Origin: Mycobacterium sp. E3251
GTDB taxonomy: Bacteria > Actinomycetota > Actinomycetes > Mycobacteriales > Mycobacteriaceae
DNA length: 44,211 nt
NCBI RefSeq assembly: GCF_001666835.1
Contig: NZ_LZJF01000204.1
Coordinates: 1 to 44,211 of the forward strand
Reading direction: 5' to 3'
Below the pieces are notes generated by a model. The model did no database searches. It was not told the origin of the DNA and saw only the letters and a program-made list of their open reading frames with translations. This document shows positions 1-7,699 of the stretch, in pieces (the stretch's first letter is position 1; every line of letters begins with the position of its first letter). Made by a program: the position numbers and the translations under genes.

Positions 1-68
1 GTCTTGCCGCTGCCGGGCGGGCCGTACAGGATGGCCGACGCCACGCCCGAGCCCTCGACCAGGCGGCG
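1..68. repeat. 68-bp inverted copy of part of rarA at the window edge
   Basis: Positions 1-68 are the exact reverse complement of 401-468, which encode the segment of rarA running into its Walker A motif. The match begins at the window edge, so the full length is unknown. It ends at 68/69, where the bases no longer agree (G at 400 against C expected). Eleven bases at the junction (58-68, reverse strand CGCCGCCTGGT) would also suit a Pro-Gly-rich coding sequence, so a microhomology jump is plausible. A fold-back read or contig-end chimera is the simplest explanation. Confidence 0.9.
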
Positions 69-141
69 GGTAGCCCGGAGGGTTGTGCTCGCTGCCGTGG
101 GGATCGGCCGGGGTGCCTGGATACTCGGGAGGCTGGCTCAT
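1..141 (-). pseudogene. N-terminus of a Pro/Gly-rich protein, broken by the inverted repeat
   Basis: On the reverse strand an ATG at 141-139 opens a frame whose first 24 residues are rich in Pro, Gly and His (it begins MSQPPEYPGTPADPHG). An AGGAC element lies about 5 nt upstream. The frame is divergent from rarA. In M. tuberculosis the gene divergent from the rarA homologue (Rv2559c) is Rv2560, a proline/glycine-rich membrane protein, and this start fits such a gene. From position 69 downward the frame runs into the inverted rarA copy and reads an unrelated Arg-rich sequence. Only about 72 nt are therefore trustworthy. I call it truncated by an artefact rather than biologically broken. Confidence 0.55.
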
Positions 142-232
142 GTCCGTCCTAGCTGTTGACTCAACCTGTGGGCACGCGCACACGGGAACTTAGCAAAGAT
201 GAGTGCCCGGCGCCCGGATTCGTTTTCGTGGT

Positions 233-1594
233 ATGCCTGAAGCCGTGTCCGACGGTCTTTTTGACCTGCCCGGCGCGCCGCCGACAAGCGATCACGCACT
301 GGGCGTGTCGGCCGGTGCACCGCTGGCGGTGCGCATGCGGCCGGCCTCGCTGGACGAGGTGGTCGGCCAGGAGCACCTGCTGGCGCCCGGATCGCCGCTG
401 CGCCGCCTGGTCGAGGGCTCGGGCGTGGCGTCGGCCATCCTGTACGGCCCGCCCGGCAGCGGCAAGACGACGCTGGCCGCACTGATCTCCCAGGCCACCG
501 GCCGCCGGTTCGAGGCGCTGTCGGCGCTGTCGGCCGGCGTCAAGGACGTGCGCGCCGTCATAGACACGGCACGGCACGCGCTCCTGCGCGGGGAGCAGAC
601 GGTGCTGTTCATCGACGAGGTGCACCGCTTCTCCAAGACCCAGCAGGACGCCCTGCTGTCCGCCGTGGAGAACCGGGTGGTGCTGCTGGTGGCGGCGACC
701 ACCGAGAACCCGTCGTTCTCGGTCGTCGCGCCGTTGCTGTCCCGGTCGCTGATCCTGCAGTTGCGCCCGCTGGGCGCCGGCGACATCCGCACCGTGGTGC
801 AGCGGGCGATCGACGACCCCCGCGGGCTCGACGGTCGGGTCGCGGTCTCGCCCGAGGCCGTCGACCTGCTGGTGCAGCTGGCCGCCGGCGACGCCCGCCG
901 GGCGCTGACCGCGCTGGAGGTCGCGGCCGAATCGGCTCAGGCGGCAGGCGACTCCGTCAGCGTCGAGACCATCGAGCAGTCGCTGGACAAGGCCGCGGTG
1001 CGCTACGACCGCGACGGCGACCAGCACTACGACGTCATCAGCGCCTTCATCAAGTCGGTGCGCGGTTCCGACGTCGACGCGGCGCTGCACTACCTGGCCC
1101 GCATGCTCGTCGCGGGCGAGGACCCGCGGTTCCTCGCGCGCCGGCTGATGATCCTGGCCAGCGAGGACATCGGCATGGCCGATCCGAGCGCGCTGCAGAT
1201 CGCGGTGGCGGCCGCCCAGACCGTGCAGCTGATCGGCATGCCCGAGGCGCAGCTGACGCTGGCGCACGCCACCATCCACCTGGCCACCGCGCCCAAGTCG
1301 AACTCCGTTACCACCGCGCTGGCGGCCGCGATGGACGACGTCAGGGCGGGCAAAGCCGGCCTGGTGCCGCCCCATCTGCGCGATGGGCACTATTCGGGCG
1401 CGGCAGCGCTGGGACACGCGCAGGGCTACCAGTACTCGCACAACGATCCCGACGGCGTCGTCGCCCAGCAGTATCCGCCGGACGAGCTGGTGGGCGTGGA
1501 CTACTACCGGCCGACCGGCCGCGGCGGCGAGCGGGAGATGGCCGGGCGGCTGGAACGGTTGCGGGCGATCATCCGCAGGAAGCGGGGACGGTGA
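233..1594 (+). CDS. rarA: Replication-associated recombination protein A (AAA+ ATPase, MgsA/RarA)
   Basis: AAA+ ATPase of the RarA/MgsA/WRNIP1 family, which acts at stalled replication forks as a tetramer related to clamp-loader subunits. Counting from the ATG at 233, the 453-residue protein has Walker A GPPGSGKTT at about 71-79 and Walker B VLFIDEVHRF at about 124-133. It also has a sensor-1 region (AATTENPSF) and the C-terminal RarA tetramerisation domain ending in a YSHNDPDG segment. The frame stays open to a GTG at 203, and a GTG at 245 is also possible. ATG 233 gives a length close to the M. tuberculosis homologue (452 aa, recalled). The stop overlaps the next start (TGATG). Residues encoded by 401-468 are duplicated in inverted form at the window edge. 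Confidence 0.95.
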   Translation: MPEAVSDGLFDLPGAPPTSDHALGVSAGAPLAVRMRPASLDEVVGQEHLLAPGSPLRRLVEGSGVASAILYGPPGSGKTTLAALISQATGRRFEALSALSAGVKDVRAVIDTARHALLRGEQTVLFIDEVHRFSKTQQDALLSAVENRVVLLVAATTENPSFSVVAPLLSRSLILQLRPLGAGDIRTVVQRAIDDPRGLDGRVAVSPEAVDLLVQLAAGDARRALTALEVAAESAQAAGDSVSVETIEQSLDKAAVRYDRDGDQHYDVISAFIKSVRGSDVDAALHYLARMLVAGEDPRFLARRLMILASEDIGMADPSALQIAVAAAQTVQLIGMPEAQLTLAHATIHLATAPKSNSVTTALAAAMDDVRAGKAGLVPPHLRDGHYSGAAALGHAQGYQYSHNDPDGVVAQQYPPDELVGVDYYRPTGRGGEREMAGRLERLRAIIRRKRGR

Positions 1595-1929
1595 TGAAAA
1601 CCTTCACTGACGAGGAAATGGGCCGACTGCTGGCCACCACCAAGCCCTACAGCGTCGTCATCCTCAAGCAGGGGCCGCGCTTCGGCGAGGACACCACCCC
1701 GGGGACCGTCTGGGAGCACGGGCGCCGCAATTTCGGGCTGCGCGACGCCGGCGTCATGCCGATCGTGTTGCCGGTCACCGACGGCTCCGACGTGTGCGGT
1801 GTCGCGGTGTTCGCGGCCACGGTCGACGACGCCGCCGCCATCATGGCCGACGACCCGGGTGTGGCGAGCGGCGTCTTCACCTTCGAGGTGCACCCCTGCC
1901 GCGGCTTCCCGGGCGACGCCCTGCCGTAG
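1594..1929 (+). CDS. Small YciI-like (dimeric ferredoxin-fold) protein
   Basis: A 111-residue soluble protein with no signal peptide or membrane segment. The pattern of alternating strands (YSVVILKQGP, MPIVLPV, VCGVAVFAA), a central WEHGRRN segment, and a C-terminal strand with FEVHPCRGF suggests the YCII-like dimeric alpha/beta fold. Family members have a conserved His/Asp pair and mostly unknown activity. The start overlaps the rarA stop by one base, so the two are probably cotranscribed. A GTG one codon earlier (1591) is also possible. The family call rests on overall pattern only; the exact function is unknown. Confidence 0.75.
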   Translation: MKTFTDEEMGRLLATTKPYSVVILKQGPRFGEDTTPGTVWEHGRRNFGLRDAGVMPIVLPVTDGSDVCGVAVFAATVDDAAAIMADDPGVASGVFTFEVHPCRGFPGDALP

Positions 1930-1935
1930 CGCGTC

Positions 1936-1996
1936 GAGCGTGCGGCGAGCCGCACACTCAGCGCTCGCTGTGCGGCTGGCCGCACACTCGGCGAGC
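1936..1996. terminator. Paired hairpins between convergent genes, probable bidirectional terminator
   Basis: Two near-identical stem-loops stand side by side. The first is GTGCGGC-GA-GCCGCAC at 1940-1955. The second is GTGCGGC-TG-GCCGCAC at 1970-1985, extended by GCTCGC (1963-1968) pairing with GCGAGC (1991-1996). Both are followed by ACACTC. The sequence sits in the 78-bp gap between convergent genes. There is no T-tract, as is usual in mycobacteria. The tandem copies also look like a small dispersed intergenic repeat. Confidence 0.6.
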
Positions 1997-2007
1997 AAAA
2001 CCCCGCG

Positions 2008-2631
2008 CTAGACCAGCTCGGGCACCCGCAGGTGGGCGATCGCCAGCTCGAATTCGGCGACGTCAACGACCTCGGCGCCCAGCTCCCGCACCCGCCTGCT
2101 GCGCAGTTCGGTGGCGCGGTCGCGGTTGCGGCCCATGGCGTCCATCGAGTCGAACGTCGAGCAGGACACCGCCCGCCGGCACGCGGGATGGTCGACCAGC
2201 AGGCTGGCGCTGCAGAAGCCGTCGAGATCCTCCATCTCCGGCAGCACCGAGGACCGGTAGAAGTCCAGCGATCGGCTGAGCTGATCCGGCACCACCTTGA
2301 GCCAGGTGGCCCGCACGCATGCCCCCGGACGGGACGGATGGTCGCGGTGCAGCAAAGCGATGTCCCACTCCTCGACCCGCGCGCTCCCGTCGAACATCAG
2401 CGCGGCCTGATCGCGAATCGGCGCGACCCGTTCGGCGCTGGCGCGCATGGCGTCGATGCTGTCCCACGAGCTGGTGGCGATGCAGGTTCCGGACTGCCGG
2501 TCGACCAACAGCGACAGTCCGACACACCCGTCGATCTCCGTGAGGGCCGGCATGACGATGTCGCGAATTTGCGCGATGCCGATGTCTACCGATAAGGGTT
2601 GCGCCTGGATGGTGGTGGAGCGTGCGTACAC
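2008..2631 (-). CDS. Duplicated ABM-like domain protein (Rv2557/Rv2558 family)
   Basis: A 207-residue protein made of two copies of one alpha/beta domain. The segments MPALTEIDGCVGLSLLVD and LPEMEDLDGFCSASLLVD mark equivalent positions, each followed by a SIDAM or SMDAM helix. This is the dimeric alpha/beta-barrel (antibiotic-monooxygenase-like) layout fused in one chain. It strongly resembles the M. tuberculosis paralogues Rv2557 and Rv2558 as I remember them, but only one copy is present here. The GTG at 2631 was chosen because a perfect AGGAGG (2638-2643) lies six bases upstream. The longer open frame would run into the divergent gene. The enzymatic role is unknown. Confidence 0.88.
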   Translation of the reverse strand: MYARSTTIQAQPLSVDIGIAQIRDIVMPALTEIDGCVGLSLLVDRQSGTCIATSSWDSIDAMRASAERVAPIRDQAALMFDGSARVEEWDIALLHRDHPSRPGACVRATWLKVVPDQLSRSLDFYRSSVLPEMEDLDGFCSASLLVDHPACRRAVSCSTFDSMDAMGRNRDRATELRSRRVRELGAEVVDVAEFELAIAHLRVPELV

Positions 2632-2637
2632 GGCCGA

Positions 2638-2643
2638 CCTCCT
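2638..2643 (-). promoter_or_regulatory. Shine-Dalgarno AGGAGG fixing the GTG start at 2631
   Basis: On the reverse strand AGGAGG is followed by six bases and GTG TAC GCA. This decides the start against the longer open frame, which has no comparable site. Confidence 0.8.
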
Positions 2644-2775
2644 CAGTTGGGCTGGTACCAAGGGGCCCGGTGGGCCACCGGCCCCACCAGTTACCTTCCT
2701 CCTGCCCGTTGCGCGCCGCAATGCCTTGATGTGGTCGCGATCACAAACGATTGGCTGGTCGCAACAGGTGCGCCG

Positions 2776-2781
2776 TAGGCT
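2776..2781 (+). promoter_or_regulatory. -10 hexamer TAGGCT, leaderless-type promoter of the YjbQ-family gene
   Basis: TAGGCT is followed by seven bases and then ATG at 2789. A transcript starting at or next to the ATG would have no leader. No Shine-Dalgarno sequence is visible. Confidence 0.5.
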
Positions 2782-2788
2782 GGTTCGG

Positions 2789-3190
2789 ATGCATACCGAT
2801 GTGCTCGACGTGGACACGACACGGCGCCGCATCGTCGATCTGACCGAGGCGGTACGGGGCTTCTGCTGGTCGCGGGGCGACGGCTTGTGCAACGTGTTCG
2901 TCCCGCACGCGACGGCGGGCGTCGCCATCATCGAGACCGGGGCCGGCTCCGACGACGACCTCGTCGACACGCTGGAGCGGCTGCTGCCGCGCGACGACCG
3001 CTACCGGCACTCGCATGGCTCCCCGGGCCACGGCGCCGACCACGTGATGCCGGCGCTGGTCGCGCCGTCGGTGACGGTGCCGGTCTCCGCCGGCGAGCCG
3101 ATGCTGGGCACGTGGCAAAGCATCGTGCTGGTCGACCTGAACCGGGACAACCCGCACCGCTCGGTGCGGTTGAGCTTTCTGGAGGGTTAG
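2789..3190 (+). CDS. YjbQ/UPF0047 family protein (secondary thiamine-phosphate synthase-like)
   Basis: A 133-residue single-domain protein covering the whole YjbQ (UPF0047) family. The characteristic motifs are present: PHATAGVAIIE near residue 43, GSPGHGADHV near 80-89, and GTWQSIVLVDLN near 109-120. The conserved histidines of these motifs form the metal or ligand site. Some members rescue thiamine-phosphate synthase mutants in E. coli, but the physiological role is unclear. It is divergent from the Rv2557/8-like gene and matches Rv2556c in position. ATG 2789 sits seven bases after a TAGGCT -10 hexamer. Confidence 0.9.
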   Translation: MHTDVLDVDTTRRRIVDLTEAVRGFCWSRGDGLCNVFVPHATAGVAIIETGAGSDDDLVDTLERLLPRDDRYRHSHGSPGHGADHVMPALVAPSVTVPVSAGEPMLGTWQSIVLVDLNRDNPHRSVRLSFLEG

Positions 3191-3205
3191 CGGCCCGGTA
3201 GCCAG

Positions 3206-3231
3206 CTATTCCGGCGAATACGCTGGAATAG
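3206..3231. promoter_or_regulatory. 26-bp palindrome upstream of alaS
   Basis: CTATTCC (3206-3212) is the exact reverse complement of GGAATAG (3225-3231). Four further inner positions pair (one G:T), leaving an AATA tetraloop. The palindrome contains a candidate -10 hexamer TACGCT at 3219-3224, starts 15 bases after the previous stop and ends 42 bases before alaS. It could be an operator over the alaS promoter, an RNA hairpin, or a terminator for the preceding gene. Confidence 0.55.
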
Positions 3232-3273
3232 ACGTCCACGCAGAAAAAGCAAACAGGAAGAAGCGGACCAGAA

Positions 3274-5967
3274 GTGCAGACACACGAGATCAGGAAGCGA
3301 TTTCTTGATCACTTCGTGAAGGCGGGTCACACCGAGGTGCCCAGCGCATCGGTGATCCTCGACGACCCCAACCTGCTCTTCGTCAACGCCGGCATGGTCC
3401 AGTTCGTGCCGTACTTCCTGGGCGCGCGCACACCGCCGTACTCGACGGCCACCAGCATCCAGAAGTGCATCCGCACGCCCGACATCGACGAAGTCGGCAT
3501 CACCACCCGGCACAACACCTTCTTCCAGATGGCCGGCAACTTCTCGTTCGGCGACTACTTCAAGCGCCACGCCATCGAGCTGGCGTGGACCCTGCTGACC
3601 AATCCGGTGTCCAAGGGCGGCTACGGGCTGGATCCCGAAAGAATCTGGACGACGGTCTATTTCGACGACGACGAGGCCGTGCAGCTGTGGCAGGAGATCG
3701 CCGGGCTGCCGGCCGAGCGGATCCAGCGCCGCGGCATGGAAGACAACTACTGGTCCATGGGAATCCCCGGTCCGTGTGGCCCGTCGTCGGAGATCTACTA
3801 CGACCGCGGCGAGGAGTTCGGCATCGGCGGCGGCCCGGTGGCCAACGAAGACCGTTACATCGAGATCTGGAATCTCGTGTTCATGCAGAACGAACGCGGC
3901 GAGGGCACCGGCAAAACCGACTTCGAAATCCTGGGGCCGTTGCCGCGCAAAAACATTGACACCGGCATGGGCGTCGAGCGGGTCGCCTTCATCCTGCAGG
4001 GCGTGCACAACGTCTACGAGACCGATCTGCTGAGGCCCGTCATCGATGCCGTGGCCGCCCGCGCCCCGCGCGGGTACGACGCCGGCAACCACGAAGACGA
4101 CGTGCGTTACCGGGTCATCGCCGACCACAGCCGCACCGCGGCGATCCTGATCGGCGACGGCGTCACTCCCGGCAACGACGGGCGCGGGTACGTGCTGCGC
4201 CGGCTGCTGCGCCGGGTGATCCGATCGGCCAAGCTGCTCGACATCGAAGGCCCGATCGTCGGCGAGCTGATGGCCACCGTGCGCGACGCGATGGGGCCGT
4301 CGTATCCCGAACTGGTCGCCGACTTCGACCGGATCAGGCGCATCGCCGTCGCCGAGGAGGCCGCGTTCAACCGCACGCTGGCGGCCGGCTCGAAGCTGTT
4401 CGACGACGTGGCCGGCACCACGAAAGCGTCTGGTAAGAAAGCGATTTCCGGCTCAGACGCCTTTACGTTGCACGACACCTACGGGTTCCCGATCGAGCTG
4501 ACCCTGGAGATGGCCTCCGAGGCCGGCCTGCAGGTGGACGAGATCGGCTTCCGGGAGCTGATGGCCGAACAGCGCCGCCGGGCCAAGGCGGACGCCGCCG
4601 CGCGCAAGCACGCGCACGCGGACCTGAGCGCCTACCGCGAGCTGGTCGACGCCGGCCCCACCGAATTCACCGGCTTCGACGAACTGGCTTCCGAGGCAAG
4701 GATTCTGGGTATCTTCGTCGACGGGAAGCGGGTACCGGTGGTCACCCACGGCACCGATGGCTCCCATCAGGTCGAACTCGTGCTGGACCGCACGCCGCTC
4801 TACGCCGAATCCGGCGGGCAGATCGCCGACGAGGGCACCATCAGCGGGACGGGAGCCTCAGAGTGCGCCCGGGCGGCGGTCACCGACGTGCAGAAGATCG
4901 CCAAAACCCTTTGGGTGCACCGGGTCAACGTCGAATCCGGCGAATTCGTGGAGGGCGACACCGTCGTCGCGGCGGTCGACCCGGAATGGCGCCGGGGCGC
5001 CACCCAGGGGCACTCGGGCACCCACATGGTGCACGCCGCGCTGCGACAGGTGCTGGGGCCCAACGCCGTTCAGGCGGGATCGCTGAACCGCCCCGGTTAC
5101 CTGCGTTTCGACTTCAACTGGCAGGGTTCGCTGTCCGACGAGCAGCGCACCCAGATCGAAGAGGTCACCAACGAGGCCGTCCAGGCCGACTTCGAGGTGC
5201 ACACCTTCACCGAGCAACTCGAGAAGGCCAAGGCCATGGGGGCGGTCGCGCTATTCGGCGAGAGCTACCCGGAACAGGTGCGGGTGGTGGAGATCGGCGG
5301 CCCGTTCTCGCTCGAGCTCTGCGGTGGGACCCACGTGCACAACTCGGCGCAGATCGGGCCGGTGACCATCCTCGGCGAATCGTCGGTCGGTTCCGGGGTC
5401 CGCCGGGTCGAGGCCTACGTCGGGCTGGACTCGTTCCGCCACCTGGCCAAGGAACGCGCCCTGATGGCGGGACTGGCGTCGTCGCTGAAGGTGCCCTCCG
5501 ACGAGGTGCCCGCGCGGGTGGCCGGCCTGGTGGAGCGGCTCAAGGCCGCCGAGAAGGAGCTCGAACGCGCTCGGCTGGCCGGTGCGCGCGCCGCCGCGAC
5601 CAACGCCGCGGCCGGCGCGGAGCGTATCGGTAACGTCCGTGTGGTGGCGCAACGGATGTCCGCGGGGATGACGGCAGGCGACCTGCGTTCCCTGGTGGGC
5701 GACATCCGCGGCAAGCTGGGCAGCGACCCCGCCGTGGTGGCGCTGATCGCGGAGGGCGAGGGCGGCACCGTGCCGTACGCGATCGCCGCCAACCCGGCCG
5801 CCCAAGAGCTCGGCATCCGCGCCAACGACCTGATCAAGCAGCTGGCCGCGACCGTCGACGGCCGCGGCGGGGGCAAGCCCGATCTGGCGCAGGGTTCCGG
5901 AAAGGACCCGACCCGCATCGACGCCGCGCTCGAGGCCGTCCGCTCTGAGATAGCGCGGGTCGGCTGA
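3274..5967 (+). CDS. alaS: Alanyl-tRNA synthetase
   Basis: Class II synthetase that charges tRNA-Ala. The 897-residue chain has the full domain order. The class II catalytic core is at the N-terminus (motif 1 region FLDHFVKAGH; motif 2 area with NTFFQMAGNFSFGDYFK). It is followed by a helical domain, and then the editing domain with HSGTHMVH at about 580-587 and CGGTHVH near 684-690, which give the Zn-binding His/Cys set. A coiled region (ERLKAAEKELERARLAG) and the C-Ala domain complete the protein. GTG 3274 matches the start I recall for mycobacterial AlaRS. The TGA is followed directly by the GTG of yqgF, beginning a tightly packed operon. Confidence 0.98.
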   Translation: MQTHEIRKRFLDHFVKAGHTEVPSASVILDDPNLLFVNAGMVQFVPYFLGARTPPYSTATSIQKCIRTPDIDEVGITTRHNTFFQMAGNFSFGDYFKRHAIELAWTLLTNPVSKGGYGLDPERIWTTVYFDDDEAVQLWQEIAGLPAERIQRRGMEDNYWSMGIPGPCGPSSEIYYDRGEEFGIGGGPVANEDRYIEIWNLVFMQNERGEGTGKTDFEILGPLPRKNIDTGMGVERVAFILQGVHNVYETDLLRPVIDAVAARAPRGYDAGNHEDDVRYRVIADHSRTAAILIGDGVTPGNDGRGYVLRRLLRRVIRSAKLLDIEGPIVGELMATVRDAMGPSYPELVADFDRIRRIAVAEEAAFNRTLAAGSKLFDDVAGTTKASGKKAISGSDAFTLHDTYGFPIELTLEMASEAGLQVDEIGFRELMAEQRRRAKADAAARKHAHADLSAYRELVDAGPTEFTGFDELASEARILGIFVDGKRVPVVTHGTDGSHQVELVLDRTPLYAESGGQIADEGTISGTGASECARAAVTDVQKIAKTLWVHRVNVESGEFVEGDTVVAAVDPEWRRGATQGHSGTHMVHAALRQVLGPNAVQAGSLNRPGYLRFDFNWQGSLSDEQRTQIEEVTNEAVQADFEVHTFTEQLEKAKAMGAVALFGESYPEQVRVVEIGGPFSLELCGGTHVHNSAQIGPVTILGESSVGSGVRRVEAYVGLDSFRHLAKERALMAGLASSLKVPSDEVPARVAGLVERLKAAEKELERARLAGARAAATNAAAGAERIGNVRVVAQRMSAGMTAGDLRSLVGDIRGKLGSDPAVVALIAEGEGGTVPYAIAANPAAQELGIRANDLIKQLAATVDGRGGGKPDLAQGSGKDPTRIDAALEAVRSEIARVG

Positions 5968-6465
5968 GTGGTTTCCACAGAGCATCGCTTGCCCGACCGG
6001 CCCGGCGACCCTGGCCGGGGACGGCGTCTCGGCATCGACGTCGGCAGCGTGCGCATCGGCGTCGCCTGCAGCGACCCCGACGGCATCCTGGCCACCCCGG
6101 TGGAAACCGTGCGCCGCGACCGCTCCGGCAAACACGTGCGGCGGCTGGCCGAGCTGGCCGCGGAGCTCGGGGTGGTCGAGGTGGTCGTCGGGCTGCCGCG
6201 GACACTGGCCGACCGCACCGGCCCGTCGGCGGTCGACGCGATGGAGCTGGCCGGCGAACTGGCCCAGCGCATCGCCCCCACACCGGTGCGGCTGGCCGAC
6301 GAGCGCCTGACCACCGTCAGCGCGCAGCGATCGCTGCGCGCGGCCGGCGTCCGCGCCAGGGAGCAACGGGCAGTGATCGACCAGGCGGCCGCGGTGGCCA
6401 TCCTGCAGAGCTGGCTCGACCAACGCCGAGCCACCCTGACCGCGGGGGAGTCCACCGATGGTTGA
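5968..6465 (+). CDS. yqgF: Putative pre-16S rRNA nuclease YqgF (RuvX), RNase H fold
   Basis: A 165-residue YqgF/RuvX protein, which matures the 5' end of 16S rRNA. The RNase H-fold acidic residues are recognisable: the first in LGIDVGSVRIGVACSD near residue 24, then VVEVVVGLPRTL, and LADERLTTVSA. The final aspartate is in the AVIDQAAAVAILQ segment near the C-terminus. The N-terminal extension of about 20 residues is typical of mycobacterial versions. The GTG start abuts the alaS stop with no gap, and the 3' end overlaps mltG by 8 nt, so translation is probably coupled. Confidence 0.93.
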   Translation: MVSTEHRLPDRPGDPGRGRRLGIDVGSVRIGVACSDPDGILATPVETVRRDRSGKHVRRLAELAAELGVVEVVVGLPRTLADRTGPSAVDAMELAGELAQRIAPTPVRLADERLTTVSAQRSLRAAGVRAREQRAVIDQAAAVAILQSWLDQRRATLTAGESTDG

Positions 6466-7699
6466 CAGCGCACGGCGTGAACGGGCCGAACCCGAAGCGG
6501 TCGGCCCGTCGCGCAAAGGCGGCCGCGTGGCCCGCAATCGGGCCGAGCGGGGGCGCCGCCGGCGGCGGCTCGCCGGCACGATCGTGGTCGCGGTCGTCGC
6601 CGTCGTCGTGCTGGTCGGGGTCTTCGTCGGCGCCAGGCTGTGGCACACGATGTTCGGGGTCGACGACGACTACACCGGAAACGGCAAGCGCGACATCGTG
6701 ATTCAGATCAAGGACGGCGACTCGACCACCATGGTCGGGGAGACGCTGCAGCACGAGCAGGTGACCAAGACGGTCCGGGCATTCGTCAACGCCGCGCACG
6801 GCAACACCAAGATCTCGTCGATCCAGCCCGGCTTCTACCGGATGCGCACCGAGATCCCGGCGGCCAACGCCGTCGAGCGGCTGGCCGACCCCAACAGCCG
6901 GGTGGGCCGGCTGGTCATCCCGGAGGGCCGCCAACTCGACGACACCACCGACATGAAGACCAACAAGGTGACACCGGGCATCCTGACGCTGATCTCCCGC
7001 GCCACCTGCGTCACCCTGGACGGCAACCAGCACTGCGTCGCGGTGGAGGAGCTGCGGGCGGCGGCGACCAATAGCACACCCGCCGCGCTGGCGGTGCCGC
7101 CGTGGGCGCTCGAGCCGTTCACCGAGCTCGGCAAGGACCATCGCCGGATCGAGGGGCTGATCGCGCCGGGAACCTTCAACGTCGACCCCTCCACGTCGGC
7201 CGAGACGATCCTGTCCGGCCTGATCAGCACCGGCGCCGTGGAGTACATGAAGTCGGGGTTGGTGGACACCGCCCAGGCCATGGGCCTGTCGCCCTACGAC
7301 ATCCTGGTGGTGGCGTCGCTGGTGGAGCAGGAATCCAAGTCGCAGGACTTCGCGAAGGTCGCGCAGGTCATCTACAACCGCCTGCACGCACACCACACGC
7401 TGGAATTCGACTCGACGGTCAACTATCCGCTGGACCGCCGGGAAGTGGCCACCACCGACGCCGACCGGGCCCAGAAGACGCCGTGGAACACCTACGTGTC
7501 GCAGGGGTTGCCGGCGACCGCGATCTGTTCGCCCGGGGTCGACGCCCTGCACGCCGCCGAGCATCCCGAGCCCGGTGACTGGTTGTACTTCGTCACCATC
7601 GATGCCCAGGGAACGACGCTGTTCACCAAGGATTATCAGCAGCATCTGGCCAACATCGAGCTGGCTAAGCGCAACGGTGTCCTCGATAGCGCGCGCTGA
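6458..7699 (+). CDS. mltG: Endolytic murein transglycosylase MltG (YceG family)
   Basis: A membrane-anchored peptidoglycan lytic transglycosylase that cuts nascent glycan strands. The 413-residue protein has a basic cytoplasmic N-terminus (RNRAERGRRRRR) and one membrane helix at about 38-60. A periplasmic LysM-like region and the YceG catalytic domain follow. The catalytic Glu is at about residue 290 in ASLVEQESK, followed by KVAQVIYNRL and FDSTVNYPL, all family hallmarks. It overlaps yqgF by 8 nt and aroE by 23 nt. The yqgF-mltG-aroE order is conserved in actinobacteria. Confidence 0.96.
   Translation: MVDSARRERAEPEAVGPSRKGGRVARNRAERGRRRRRLAGTIVVAVVAVVVLVGVFVGARLWHTMFGVDDDYTGNGKRDIVIQIKDGDSTTMVGETLQHEQVTKTVRAFVNAAHGNTKISSIQPGFYRMRTEIPAANAVERLADPNSRVGRLVIPEGRQLDDTTDMKTNKVTPGILTLISRATCVTLDGNQHCVAVEELRAAATNSTPAALAVPPWALEPFTELGKDHRRIEGLIAPGTFNVDPSTSAETILSGLISTGAVEYMKSGLVDTAQAMGLSPYDILVVASLVEQESKSQDFAKVAQVIYNRLHAHHTLEFDSTVNYPLDRREVATTDADRAQKTPWNTYVSQGLPATAICSPGVDALHAAEHPEPGDWLYFVTIDAQGTTLFTKDYQQHLANIELAKRNGVLDSAR

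Noticed and set aside
161..1441. 426-aa open frame on the reverse strand across rarA
   Set aside because: It is antisense to a full, motif-complete rarA and is low-complexity Arg/Gly/His-rich, typical of high-GC shadow frames.
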